Shown here: positions 33,547-41,776 of the stretch, piece by piece
How positions within the stretch are numbered: the stretch's first letter is position 1
Layout of the letters: every line of letters begins with the position of its first letter
Source of the DNA: VXNE01 sp965208745
GTDB taxonomy: Bacteria > Pseudomonadota > Gammaproteobacteria > Pseudomonadales > Azotimanducaceae
Direction: 5' to 3'
Length of the DNA: 64,000 nucleotides
Assembly (NCBI GenBank): GCA_965208745.1
Contig: CBDBPN010000004.1
Location: forward strand, 3,906,001 to 3,970,000
Notes under the pieces: model-generated
What the model saw: the letters and a program-made list of their open reading frames with translations, nothing else
What the model was told of the DNA's origin: nothing
Database searches by the model: none
Program-made: the position numbers and the translations under genes

Positions 33547-34245
33547 ATGAACAAGGTCCAGGGCCTGCATCACCTCGCCGTCTGCACGGCAGACATGAAA
33601 TCGCAGATCGAGTTCTTCACCGACAAGCTCGGCATGGAACTCGTCGCGCTCTACTGGATGCACGGTGTGGCGAACACCTGGCACGGTTTCCTGCGTCTCA
33701 ACGACGAAAGCTCCATTGCCTTCGTCTGCAACCCGGACATCGACGGTATCCCCGTCCGCCTCGGCGAGACGCACGCCGGGAACCCCGGCGCCAACTGCGC
33801 AAAGGGCGCCATGCAACACGTGGCGTTGCGCGTTCGGGACCATGAGGAGCTGCTCGCGATGCGGGACCGGCTCCGCTCGAAAGGCGTGCCGGTGATGGGG
33901 CCGATGGACCACGGCTTCTGTGCGTCCATCTACTTCGCGGGTCCCGAGAACCTTGCCCTGGAGCTCTCGTACTCGAAGGAGCCCATCGACCAGGAGGCGT
34001 GGATCGATCCGGAGGTCACGGAGCTTGCGGGCATCTCCGCGGAAGAACTCGCGCGGTACAAGAGACCCGCCGACTATGCGGACGAAGGCGGCGCCGTCGC
34101 GCAGCCGCCGCTCGACGGCCCCGGGCCCCACATGACCAACTATCCGCCGGGGCGCTACCAAGCGGCCCTGGGAGTTCCGGACGAGGCGATCTGGAACAGC
34201 GTCGACAACCAGCCGCCGGTCAAGGTGGACGCCGCGGCCGGTTAG
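33547..34245 (+). CDS. VOC (glyoxalase-fold) family protein
   Basis: The 232-residue protein starts with LHHLAVCTADMKSQIEFFTD (residues 7-26), the first beta-alpha-beta module of the vicinal oxygen chelate fold with its metal-binding His, and has a second module beginning MQHVALRVRDHEELL near residue 90. A Glu in LALELSY (near 138) is the likely third or fourth metal ligand. A proline-rich tail of about 60 residues follows. VOC enzymes isomerise, cleave or dioxygenate small substrates. It is divergent from sorA and convergent with the damaged PhyH pair. Confidence 0.88.
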   Translation: MNKVQGLHHLAVCTADMKSQIEFFTDKLGMELVALYWMHGVANTWHGFLRLNDESSIAFVCNPDIDGIPVRLGETHAGNPGANCAKGAMQHVALRVRDHEELLAMRDRLRSKGVPVMGPMDHGFCASIYFAGPENLALELSYSKEPIDQEAWIDPEVTELAGISAEELARYKRPADYADEGGAVAQPPLDGPGPHMTNYPPGRYQAALGVPDEAIWNSVDNQPPVKVDAAAG

Positions 34246-34264
34246 CCGCGCGGCCCCTGCGCGC

Positions 34265-34927
34265 CTACGCGCCGACCAGCTTCGGGACCGGCATCATCTG
34301 TTCCCGGTACGGGAACACGTCGCCGACCCCGAGCATCTCCCGCAGGCGGGCCGGCTCCGCGCAGTCCTTCCAAAGCCCGTCGGGAATGGTCATCTGCAGG
34401 TTCTCCTGCGGACTGATCGAGAAGTGGCGGTAGAAGCCGATCGCGTTCAGGCGCAGTCCGGGGGTCCGCTTCGGAAAGCTGCCGTGCCAGGTCGCGCCGT
34501 GCCAGAGGACCACCGCCCCGCGCGGGCCTTCGGCTGGAACGGCGCGCGCGTCCGCGTCGGGCCCGGGATACCCGCCGGCGAGGTGGGAGCGCGGCACGTA
34601 CGCGAGGCACCCGTCCTCCTTCGAGTACGGGGTGAGCATCCACGTCGCGTTGACGTGCAGGGCGTTGCCGCCCCAGGGCATGGGACAGCCCCGCTGGTCG
34701 GGGTGCAGGGCGATCGACCCGGGTCTCGAAAACCCGGTCTGGCCCTCGTCCGGGGGCGTGCTCTGCCACTTCAGGTAGGATGTCGAGTTGTCCAGCCGGC
34801 GCATGCGGAAGGGGAACTCGAAGGGGAAGCCGCCCTGGATCAGGCTACTGACCAGCGCGTCGACCTGGGGGTTCGTCAGCAGGTCGCGAAAGCAGCGGTC
34901 TCGCTGAAGTAGTTGCTGCATCAGCAT
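34265..34927 (-). CDS. PhyH-family dioxygenase, C-terminal part of a split gene
   Basis: This 220-residue segment begins at an ATG overlapping the stop of the N-terminal part (TGATG). It carries the dioxygenase core: IALHPDQRGCPMPWGGNALH, HVNATWMLT, GCLAYVPRSHLAGGY and a distal His in WHGATWHGSFP. The iron ligand HPD (HxD) is present. Joining it to the upstream 95-residue reading frame by a single-base insertion would give a normal 315-residue PhyH protein. Either the gene has mutated, the consensus has an error, or the halves are translated separately by coupling. Confidence 0.7.
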   Translation of the reverse strand: MLMQQLLQRDRCFRDLLTNPQVDALVSSLIQGGFPFEFPFRMRRLDNSTSYLKWQSTPPDEGQTGFSRPGSIALHPDQRGCPMPWGGNALHVNATWMLTPYSKEDGCLAYVPRSHLAGGYPGPDADARAVPAEGPRGAVVLWHGATWHGSFPKRTPGLRLNAIGFYRHFSISPQENLQMTIPDGLWKDCAEPARLREMLGVGDVFPYREQMMPVPKLVGA

Positions 34928-35214
34928 CACGGACGGTTTGGCTCGGGCGGCAGGCCCACGCTCGCCATGATGCGGTCCGTACCGGCGGGCCACCCCAGCT
35001 CTCCTTCGGGACCGTTCTCGAGGCTGATGGGGCAGCCGGTCATCCGGGTGAACTCCTTGAGTAGCACCTCGGTGCAGCGGTCGAGCAGCGCCTCGGTGAC
35101 CCCGGTGACCTCGGGCGGGACGATCGTGAGCCCGTTCGACTCGAGTTCGAGGAGGTAGGGCTCCAGCCCGTACTGGGCGATCTCGTCCCGGATCTGTTCG
35201 CTGATGTTCGCCAT
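34927..35214 (-). CDS. PhyH-family dioxygenase, N-terminal part of a split gene
   Basis: The 95-residue frame (MANISEQIRDEIAQYGLEPY onward) ends at a TGA whose last base starts the next ATG. It matches the N-terminal region of this PhyH subgroup: LELESNGLTIVPPEVTGVTE and EVLLKEFTRMTGCPISLENG. A close relative is the truncated gene starting at 36072 (ELGLEPYVAELEQYGYTVIP). It begins 1 bp beyond the stop of the hydrolase gene, so hydrolase and PhyH probably share a transcript. Confidence 0.65.
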   Translation of the reverse strand: MANISEQIRDEIAQYGLEPYLLELESNGLTIVPPEVTGVTEALLDRCTEVLLKEFTRMTGCPISLENGPEGELGWPAGTDRIMASVGLPPEPNRP

Positions 35215-35215
35215 G

Positions 35216-35983
35216 TCACTCTGCCAGGGGTTTGACGATACCGCGTCTGACTTCGCCGGCCAGTCGGTGGGCGAGGAAGTCGAACGCGAAGTCGATTTCC
35301 TCGGCGGGGATCTCCGGGTGCAGGCCCGGATTCGCGTGCAGACGCTTGTCGGCGCTAGCGAGGGCGTCGAAGAGTTCGAGGCAGCCCTCGCGGTTGAAGA
35401 TTTCGTCCTCGAGCTGCATCAGGAACAGCACCGGGATGTCGATCGCGGCGGCGTCGCGCGCGAGCCGCTCGCCGAAGGCCCGGCCAAGGCCCCGGGTCCC
35501 GAGGAGCCCCAGGGTCGCGGCATGGACGCCGATTCCGGAGGCCAGGAGCGGGATTCCGAAGATGGAGCCCATCGACAGGCCGAAGTAGGCGATCCGGCCC
35601 TCGCCGATCCCGGTGTCATGGCACACCGCCTCGAGCGCCTCGTGCCAGTCCCGCACCATGTCCTCGACCGCGCCTTCGCGCTGCATCTCTGCGCGCAGCG
35701 CCTCGCGGCCGCCGGGCGGGACGTGGCGCAGGCCGTGGACGGGGCCGTCGATCGCAAGCACCGCGACGTCCTGCTCCCGCGTCATGCGCTTGCCGAGGTG
35801 GGGGATCGGCGCCTGGTAGCGGTCGCCGGAGGCGCCGTGCCCGCAGAGCAGGAGGGGTGTGTCGGCGTCCGGGGCGGGCGGCAGCCAGAGCGCGCCGGTT
35901 ACCGGGCGGGCGTGCCCGCGGTCGATGCGGAAGTCTCTCGGTGCGCCGTCCGACGCCGTGCCGAGCCATTGCAGCGTGGCCAC
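35216..35983 (-). CDS. Alpha/beta hydrolase (dienelactone hydrolase-like)
   Basis: A GTG at 35983 preceded by GGGAGG is the most likely start; the longer frame to 36124 would overlap the divergent PhyH remnant. The 255-residue protein shows LLLCGHGASGDRYQAPI (oxyanion region), LAIDGPVHGLRHVP, nucleophile Ser in YFGLSMGSIFGIP, an acid candidate in LMQLEDEIFNREG and His in LHANPGLHPEIP. Small hydrolases of this kind act on esters or lactones. It is transcribed with the split PhyH gene and lies between it and a second, truncated PhyH gene. Confidence 0.82.
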   Translation of the reverse strand: MATLQWLGTASDGAPRDFRIDRGHARPVTGALWLPPAPDADTPLLLCGHGASGDRYQAPIPHLGKRMTREQDVAVLAIDGPVHGLRHVPPGGREALRAEMQREGAVEDMVRDWHEALEAVCHDTGIGEGRIAYFGLSMGSIFGIPLLASGIGVHAATLGLLGTRGLGRAFGERLARDAAAIDIPVLFLMQLEDEIFNREGCLELFDALASADKRLHANPGLHPEIPAEEIDFAFDFLAHRLAGEVRRGIVKPLAE

Positions 35984-36071
35984 GCGGTCCTCCCGAACCT
36001 TCCGGTTCCGGTAGTATCGAAAATGTATGGCACGCTCTACAAGGGGAGCGACAAGCGGAGGAGGATTCGAC

Positions 36072-36623
36072 ATGGCCGAGCCCGCGACTGCCGTGCCCCC
36101 GGACGCGTCCAGGGACGTGCCCAACGCCGTCGACGTGATGCTGGCGCCGATCCGGGAGCTTGGGCTTGAGCCCTACGTCGCCGAACTCGAACAGTACGGT
36201 TACACGGTCATTCCACCGGAGCGGGTCGCCACGCCCGAGTTCGTCGAGCGGTTGCGCGACGCGGTCCTGCGGGTCGCCCACGAACGCACGGGCGTCGAGC
36301 ACGCCCGGGGCAGGCTTTCCCCTGAGCCAGGACCCTCCAGGAACCCCGGCACCCTGCCGCGAGCGCGGTGCGGAACCCGGGAACGGCGCGTACGCGGACG
36401 ACCAGCTCCAGGCCGCGCGCCACCGCGGCCGCGGGGGGGGCGAAACTCGATGCTGGCCTGGCGGGACCGCCGCCGAGGTTTGGCTGCCACCAGAGGGCCG
36501 GCGACGCGTCGGCCTGATCGATCCGGCCGAGGTGCCAGGTGCTCAGCGGTCCGGTCCGCCGTCCCGCCGGAGGCAGGTCGGCCGGGTCAGCGCCGGGGGG
36601 CCTACACCGCGCGGAAGCCTTGA
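36072..36623 (+). pseudogene. Truncated PhyH-family gene (only N-terminus retained)
   Basis: A GGAGGAGG site precedes the ATG, indicating a once functional start. Residues about 27-78 (APIRELGLEPYVAELEQYGY, TVIPPERVATPEFVERLRD) match the N-terminus of the PhyH subgroup seen at 35.2 kb. After about nucleotide 36303 similarity stops; the open frame continues through unrelated GC-rich sequence with no catalytic His or Asp and ends at 36623. The 300 bp between here and the next gene's stop (36304-36601) contain no recognisable gene on either strand. A deletion or insertion at the break is the simplest explanation. Confidence 0.6.
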
Positions 36624-37405
36624 CGGCGGTTCGTTGAGACTTCGGCAAGCCGGCGCTTGACCGTCTCGATCGGGTTCCGGTAATCCACCGTGCCCAGCCC
36701 GAAGTTGGTCAGCTTGTAGCCAATCAGGGCCTGCAGCTTCTCCGGCATCTCGACGACGACCTCCGGCGGCACGCCGATGAACTGGTTCTCGCGCTGCTTG
36801 AGCCAGGCCAGGTTGAAGTTGAGGTTGATCGAGCGCCGGTACTCGTTGGCGGTCGAGTTGCCACCGCCCCGGTGCCATAGCGCGCCTTCCCAGAGAAGTA
36901 GCGCGCCGGCGGGCATTTCCACGCTCACGGTCGGCGCATCCTGGTCTACCCGGTCCACGGAACGGTGGCTGCCGGGCACCACTTCGGTGGCCCCGTTCTC
37001 GCGCGTGAACGGGTCCAGCGCGATCAGGGTGTTGACGATGAAGGGCGGGTGCGGACGCGGAATCGGGTAGTGCCCGTCGTCCTGGTGCATGCGCTGGCGA
37101 CGGTCGCCGGGCGCGGGCCGCATGGCGGCGACGCCGGAGATCTGGAAGTCGGGGCCCAGAACCGCCTCTATCAGCGCCAGCAACCGGTCGTCGACGAGGA
37201 GTTCGTCCACGGCCCGCGTCTTGGCCAGCAGGTTGTGCGTGTGCACGGTCTGCTGACCGTACTCCTCCGTCATGCGGCTGCCGATGTCGTCGAACACGGG
37301 TGCGAGGCCGCGGCGCAGGCGGTCGAGCGTCTCCAGGTCGAGAAAGTCCGGGACTACCGCGTAGCCGTCTTCCCGTATGCAGCGCACTGCGCCGTCGATG
37401 TCCAT
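36602..37405 (-). CDS. PhyH-family dioxygenase
   Basis: The ATG at 37405 is preferred over upstream starts because conserved sequence begins there (MDIDGAVRCIREDGYAVVPD). Iron ligands: HQDDGHYP (H and second D) near residue 108 and the distal His in LWHRGGGNST near 190, with the 2-oxoglutarate Arg in YRRSINLNFN. GATEVVPGSHR is the usual core. The C-terminal QRENQFIGVPPEV and LIGYKLTNFG resemble the PhyH enzyme at 20.3-21.3 kb, so these are likely paralogues. It is followed by the DUF336 gene's stop 55 bp upstream on the same strand. Confidence 0.9.
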   Translation of the reverse strand: MDIDGAVRCIREDGYAVVPDFLDLETLDRLRRGLAPVFDDIGSRMTEEYGQQTVHTHNLLAKTRAVDELLVDDRLLALIEAVLGPDFQISGVAAMRPAPGDRRQRMHQDDGHYPIPRPHPPFIVNTLIALDPFTRENGATEVVPGSHRSVDRVDQDAPTVSVEMPAGALLLWEGALWHRGGGNSTANEYRRSINLNFNLAWLKQRENQFIGVPPEVVVEMPEKLQALIGYKLTNFGLGTVDYRNPIETVKRRLAEVSTNRRQGFRAV

Positions 37406-37460
37406 GGGCACCCTCTCCCCAACAACTCTCCCCAACAAGTAGTGCCGTCGGTCGCCGCCC

Positions 37461-37898
37461 TCAGAGCGCGGCGACGCCGGCTTCGGCGATCGCCAGGTCT
37501 TCTTCGTCCGTGGCGCCGGCCACGCCGATCGCCCCGATCAGCGTGCGGTCCTGCACGAGCGGCAGGGAGCCGTCGGCCACCATCATGCGACCGCCGCGCA
37601 TGATACTCGCCGCCCGGAACCAGTTCTCGTCCTTCACGGGCGCCAACTGCGCGCCCTTGGCGCCGCCCCAGATCGTGCACGTGTACGCGAGGCCGTACGC
37701 GATATCGAACCACCCCCCCCCCCCCCCCCCCCCCCCCGGGGCGCGGTCCATGCGGCCCACGGCCGAGATGTCGCCCGCCCGGTCGACCACGACCACGGTA
37801 ACGAACTTCTCGAACTCGCGGGCCTTGGCCAGGGCCGCATCGACGGCGTTCTGTGCCTGCTCGTGGGTCAGTTGTGGCATCGAGGGATCCTCCTGCAA
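37461..37898 (-). CDS. GlcG/HbpS (DUF336) family protein with poly-glycine tract
   Basis: A 145-residue GlcG-like protein: LTHEQAQNAVDAALAKAREF at the N-terminus, FVTVVVVDRAGDISAVGRMD (residues 31-50), and a C-terminal GAIGVAGATDEEDLAIAEAG, all typical. These small proteins accompany glycolate, haem or propanediol systems and may bind haem. Between MDRAP and WFDIAY the code is a run of 25 C on the plus strand, giving eight glycines in place of a shorter, non-glycine loop. As a homopolymer it could slip, switching the frame on and off, or reflect a sequencing gap. Confidence 0.85.
   Translation of the reverse strand: MQEDPSMPQLTHEQAQNAVDAALAKAREFEKFVTVVVVDRAGDISAVGRMDRAPGGGGGGGGWFDIAYGLAYTCTIWGGAKGAQLAPVKDENWFRAASIMRGGRMMVADGSLPLVQDRTLIGAIGVAGATDEEDLAIAEAGVAAL
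37713..37737. repeat. Homopolymer of 25 C inside the DUF336 gene
   Basis: Twenty-five consecutive C residues interrupt the coding sequence in a place where relatives have an ordinary loop. Adding or removing a base would truncate the protein. Such tracts mediate phase variation in some pathogens, but assemblers also create or pad them. Confidence 0.9.
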
Positions 37899-38021
37899 GA
37901 GATGGGACCGGTTGTGGCCGGTCCGTGTCGGAGGGCCGGCGACGGCGGCGCTCCAACCTTATCACCGCTCCGGCCGAACGCCGGTATGCTGTGACACTCC
38001 GTAAGGCGCGGGGGAGGCCGC

Positions 38022-39575
38022 ATGCACCGCGGGATGGCGCTGGCGTCGATGGCCCTGGTGCTGGCGTTCGTCGGCTTCACCGTGGTGGATGTCGAGGGCG
38101 CGGGCGCGATCTATGCCGGGGTCCGGAGCTGGATCGACGCCACGTTCAGCGGTTACTACGTGGCTGTCCTCTGCGTCATGCTGGTCGCGAGCGTCTACCT
38201 GATGGTGGGCCGGCACAGTCGGATCCGTCTTGGCCCAGACGACGCGCGGCCCGAGTTCAGGACGTTCTCCTGGCTCGCCATGCTCTTCTCCGCCGGCCTC
38301 GGCATCGGCCTCCTGTTCTTCTCCATCGCCGAACCGATGGGGTACTTCGACTACGCCGAGTCCCAGTCCTACCCCACGAACCCCCATGCGGACCAGGTAG
38401 GCGCGCTGGCCATGGACGAGTCCCGCGCGGTGCACGCCCTGCGGGTCACGTACTTCCACTGGGGCCTGCACGCCTGGTCGCTCTATGTCGTGACGGGTCT
38501 CTGTCTCGCCTACTTCGGGTTCCGCAAGAACCTCCCGCTGACGCTGCGCTCGGCGCTACACCCGCTGATCGGGGAGCGGATCCACGGGCCCATCGGACAC
38601 GGTGTGGACCTGCTGGCCGTGTTCGGGGCGGTGTTCGGGGTGGCCACGTCGCTGGGACTCGGCGCCCGGCAGATGGCCGTGGGACTCGGCGTCCTGTTCG
38701 GCGTGGAGCCGGCGTTGGTCACCCAGATCGTGCTGGTGGCGGTGATCTCGGCGGCGGCCACGCTCTCCGCGGTGATGGGCGTCGCGCGGGGGATCCGGGT
38801 GATCTCGGAGTGGAACATCTACCTCAGCATCGTGCTGCTCGCGCTGTTCCTGTTCCTCGGTCCCTCGGCATGGCTGATGGAGCTCCTGGGCCGGAGTGTC
38901 GGGGCCTACGCCTGGCACCTCGTGCCGATGGGGCTCTGGGTTGCGGACGCGCCGGGCGAGACGGCGTGGCAGAGCGACTGGACGATCTTCTACTGGGGCT
39001 GGTGGATCGCCTGGGCGCCTTTCGTGGGACTGTTCATCGCGCGCATCTCCCGGGGGCGGACCATCCGCGAGTTCACGATGGGCACGCTCTTCGTGCCGAC
39101 GGTCGCCGGCATGGTGTGGATCTGCCTGTTCGGCGGCAATGCCCTGTACATGGAGCTGTCGGCCGAGAGCGGCGTGGGGACGGCGGGCATCCTCGAGCTC
39201 GTTCGCGTCGGCGAACTCGAGGCGGCGCTCTTCGGCACCATCGATCGGTTGAGCGATGTCGCATGGCTGGGATGGGCCATGTCGGCACTCGCGACCATCC
39301 TGCTCGCCACCTGGTTCATCACGTCGTCGGACTCCGCCACGCTGGTGATCGCGACGATGCTCAGCATGGGCGACACGCAGCCGCCCCGCGGGCTGCGGAT
39401 CTTCTGGGGCGTGGCGATCGGGACGGTCGCGGCGGTGCTGCTGCTTGCCGGGGGGCTGCAGGGCCTGCAGGCGGCCTCGGTGGCGGCGGCGCTACCCGTG
39501 AGCGCGGTGTTGATCGCGATCCTCATCGGGGTGCTGAAGGCGCTGTGGGCCGACTCGCCGGGGCCTGCCCCTTAG
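38022..39575 (+). CDS. BCCT family (betaine/choline/carnitine) transporter
   Basis: A 517-residue protein of about twelve membrane helices. The family motif appears as FSAGLGIGLLFFSIAEP (near residues 88-104), a variant of GMGIG; the substrate-binding tryptophan-rich segment is TIFYWGWWIAWAPFVGLFIA near 324-343. ITSSDSATLV (near 428) is the conserved helix-8 region. BCCT carriers bring in quaternary amines by sodium or proton symport, protecting against salt stress and supplying carbon or methyl groups. No two-helix sensor tail is present. It ends 2 bp from a convergent sulfurtransferase gene. Confidence 0.95.
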   Translation: MHRGMALASMALVLAFVGFTVVDVEGAGAIYAGVRSWIDATFSGYYVAVLCVMLVASVYLMVGRHSRIRLGPDDARPEFRTFSWLAMLFSAGLGIGLLFFSIAEPMGYFDYAESQSYPTNPHADQVGALAMDESRAVHALRVTYFHWGLHAWSLYVVTGLCLAYFGFRKNLPLTLRSALHPLIGERIHGPIGHGVDLLAVFGAVFGVATSLGLGARQMAVGLGVLFGVEPALVTQIVLVAVISAAATLSAVMGVARGIRVISEWNIYLSIVLLALFLFLGPSAWLMELLGRSVGAYAWHLVPMGLWVADAPGETAWQSDWTIFYWGWWIAWAPFVGLFIARISRGRTIREFTMGTLFVPTVAGMVWICLFGGNALYMELSAESGVGTAGILELVRVGELEAALFGTIDRLSDVAWLGWAMSALATILLATWFITSSDSATLVIATMLSMGDTQPPRGLRIFWGVAIGTVAAVLLLAGGLQGLQAASVAAALPVSAVLIAILIGVLKALWADSPGPAP

Positions 39576-39577
39576 CG

Positions 39578-40414
39578 TCAGGTCTCGATGGGATTGTCCG
39601 GGTCGGTGATCCACTCGCTCCACGATCCGGCGTAGAGGGCGGGCTCCGGCAGCCCGGCATGGACCATGGCCAGGATGTTGTGGGCCGCGGTGACGCCGGA
39701 GCCGCAGTAGCACACGGTCCGCTCGGTATCGCGGCCGGCGAGGAGCGACTCGAAGCGGCGCCGCAGCGATGCGCGGTCGGCGAAACGGCCGTTGGGGGTC
39801 AGATTGTCCGCGAAGGGGGCGTTGAGGGCGCCGGGAATATGGCCGCCCCGCGGATCGATGGTTTCGTTGCTGCCGTCGAAACGGTCGGGAGCGCGTGCGT
39901 CGAGCAGCGTCCAGGTGCGCCCGGCCGCATGGGGACGGAGTTCGGGCATCGTGACGGTCGTTGGCCGGGCCTCGGGCGGTGGAGGAGGCGAGGCCGGCGT
40001 AGCGCCAAGGATCCCGGCCGCCATCGCCTGCCATGCCTGGTACCCGCCGTCGAGCACGGCCGCCCGCGTGTGTCCCGCCCAACGCACCATCCACCAGCAC
40101 CGGGACGCGAACATCCCGCCGGCGTCGTCGTACGCGACCACCTGGGAGTCCTCGGCAACGCCGTGCGCGCGCAGCGTCTGGCGGAAGGCGTCGCGGTGCG
40201 GCAGGGGATGCCGGCCGGTGCGTCCCGGGGACACGGGTCCCGCGAGGTCACGGTCGAGGTGCAGGTGGACGGCGCCGGGGATGTGCGCGTTCGCGAAACG
40301 CGCTTCGCCGGCGTCCGGATCGCCCAGGTCGAAACGGCAGTCGAAGACGGATACCGACCCGGGATCGAGTGCCGCCAGTTCGGCAGCGCCGATCAGCGTC
40401 GCGAACGCGGTCAC
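39578..40414 (-). CDS. Two-domain thiosulfate/3-mercaptopyruvate sulfurtransferase
   Basis: Two rhodanese domains occupy the 278 residues: an inactive N-terminal one (SVSVFDCRFDLGDPDAGE, HIPGAVHLHLDRDLAGP) and a C-terminal active one with the catalytic cysteine in TVCYCGSGVTAAHN (near residue 232). The CGSGVTA loop indicates a mercaptopyruvate-type rather than thiosulfate-type loop, though the substrate cannot be fixed. The GTG start overlaps the stop of the class III aminotransferase by 4 bp, so both are translated from one transcript. A transamination then desulfuration route is conceivable. Confidence 0.92.
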   Translation of the reverse strand: MTAFATLIGAAELAALDPGSVSVFDCRFDLGDPDAGEARFANAHIPGAVHLHLDRDLAGPVSPGRTGRHPLPHRDAFRQTLRAHGVAEDSQVVAYDDAGGMFASRCWWMVRWAGHTRAAVLDGGYQAWQAMAAGILGATPASPPPPPEARPTTVTMPELRPHAAGRTWTLLDARAPDRFDGSNETIDPRGGHIPGALNAPFADNLTPNGRFADRASLRRRFESLLAGRDTERTVCYCGSGVTAAHNILAMVHAGLPEPALYAGSWSEWITDPDNPIET

Positions 40415-41700
40415 AGGACGGCGTCGAGGGCTCCGGAGAGCGCGGAAACGATGCGGTCGATGTCCTCGTCGTCGATGATGAACGGCGGGCCTACCACCAT
40501 GATGTCCCGCACTTCCCCGGTCCCGCCGCCGTACAGGAACACGCCGCGCTCGAGGCAGGCCCCGACCAGGTGCGACGTCACGTTGGCCTCTGCGGGGAAC
40601 TGCTCGAGGGTCTCGCGATCCGCGACGATCTCGACACCCTGCAGCAGGCCGCGGCCGCGCACTTCGGCGACGTTGGGATGCTCGCCCAGGGCGTCCCGCA
40701 GCGCCGTCATGAGCCGCTCGCCGGTCGCCGCCGCGCGCTCGACCAACCCCTCGCGCCGCATGATCTCGAGGACCTTGTCCGCGGCGGCGCAGGCGGCGGG
40801 ATGCGCGGCGAAGGTGTGGAACATCACGTTGATGTCGGACTCCCCGATCGGCGCGGCGACGGCCTCCGTCGAGAACACCCCGGTCAGCGGCGCGTAGCCG
40901 CCGGCGAGACCCTTGCCGGCGACCAGGAGGTCGGGCGCGAACGGCCAGTGCTGGTATCCGAAAGTCGTACCGGTCCGGCCGAACCCGGTCATCACCTCGT
41001 CCGCGATCAGCAGGATCTCGTGCCGGTCGCAGATCTCGCGGATCCCCTCCCAGTAACCATCCGGGGGAACGATCGCGCCGCCGCTCGCGCCGACGATGGG
41101 TTCGCCGACGAAGGCCGCGATGGTGTCCGGACCCTCGGCTTCGACGGTGTCTTCGAACGCCTCGAGGTAGTAGCCGACCGGATCGTTCCCGGGACATCGG
41201 AGCGGATACGGTGTCGGCGTGGACGGATAGTGCTGGAGGGCTTGCAGCAGGCCCTTCTTGCGGGCGGCGTGGCCCCCCACGGCGGTCGTCGCCAGCGTCG
41301 TGCCGTGGTAGGAGATCGAACGCCCGACGACCTTGCGTTTCTCCGGGCGGCCGAGCGCCGCGAAGTGCTGGATGGCGATCTTCATGGCCGACTCGACGCC
41401 CTCCGAGCCGCCGCAGGTGAGGTGTATCCGGGTGAGGTGCGGCGGCAGCCAGTCCGCCACGAGGCGCTCGACGAGGCGCACCCGGGACGGCGTGTGCCAG
41501 GGCGGGACGACATAGCCCTCTTCCTCGGTCGCACGGGCGACGGCCTCGCCCACCTCGCCGCGCCCGTGCCCGATGTTGGTGACGATGGCGCCTCCCGCGG
41601 CATCCAGGATGCGCCGCCCGTCGTCCATGACGAGGTACGCACCCTCGCCGCGCCGCACGGACACGGGACGGCCGAAGGGGAGGAAGGGGTAGTTGCTCAT
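40411..41700 (-). CDS. Class III PLP-dependent aminotransferase
   Basis: A 429-residue omega-type aminotransferase. PLP lysine K263 lies in LVAGKGLAGGYAPL, the pyridine-nitrogen Asp is D234 in LLIADEVMTGFGRTG, and substrate/PLP contacts are GGSEGVESAMKIAI (97-110) and YHGTTLATTA. Class III enzymes transfer amino groups from beta-alanine, GABA, taurine, ornithine and other omega-amino acids to pyruvate or 2-oxoglutarate. Coupling with the following sulfurtransferase (4-bp overlap) hints at a sulfur-containing amine such as taurine or a cysteine derivative, but that is inference. Start MSNYPF is preferred over an ATG 21 bp upstream. Confidence 0.93.
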   Translation of the reverse strand: MSNYPFLPFGRPVSVRRGEGAYLVMDDGRRILDAAGGAIVTNIGHGRGEVGEAVARATEEEGYVVPPWHTPSRVRLVERLVADWLPPHLTRIHLTCGGSEGVESAMKIAIQHFAALGRPEKRKVVGRSISYHGTTLATTAVGGHAARKKGLLQALQHYPSTPTPYPLRCPGNDPVGYYLEAFEDTVEAEGPDTIAAFVGEPIVGASGGAIVPPDGYWEGIREICDRHEILLIADEVMTGFGRTGTTFGYQHWPFAPDLLVAGKGLAGGYAPLTGVFSTEAVAAPIGESDINVMFHTFAAHPAACAAADKVLEIMRREGLVERAAATGERLMTALRDALGEHPNVAEVRGRGLLQGVEIVADRETLEQFPAEANVTSHLVGACLERGVFLYGGGTGEVRDIMVVGPPFIIDDEDIDRIVSALSGALDAVL

Positions 41701-41776
41701 GGGACGCCTTGTCGAAAACACGGCGCCGCGGTACGCCGCTTGGTCATTCTAGCCCGCATCGCGGCCACGGCACGCG

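Noticed and set aside
36304..36340. IS remnant suggested by GGCAGGCTTTCCC
   Set aside because: Only a short match to the ISAs1 end; no second end or target duplication was found.
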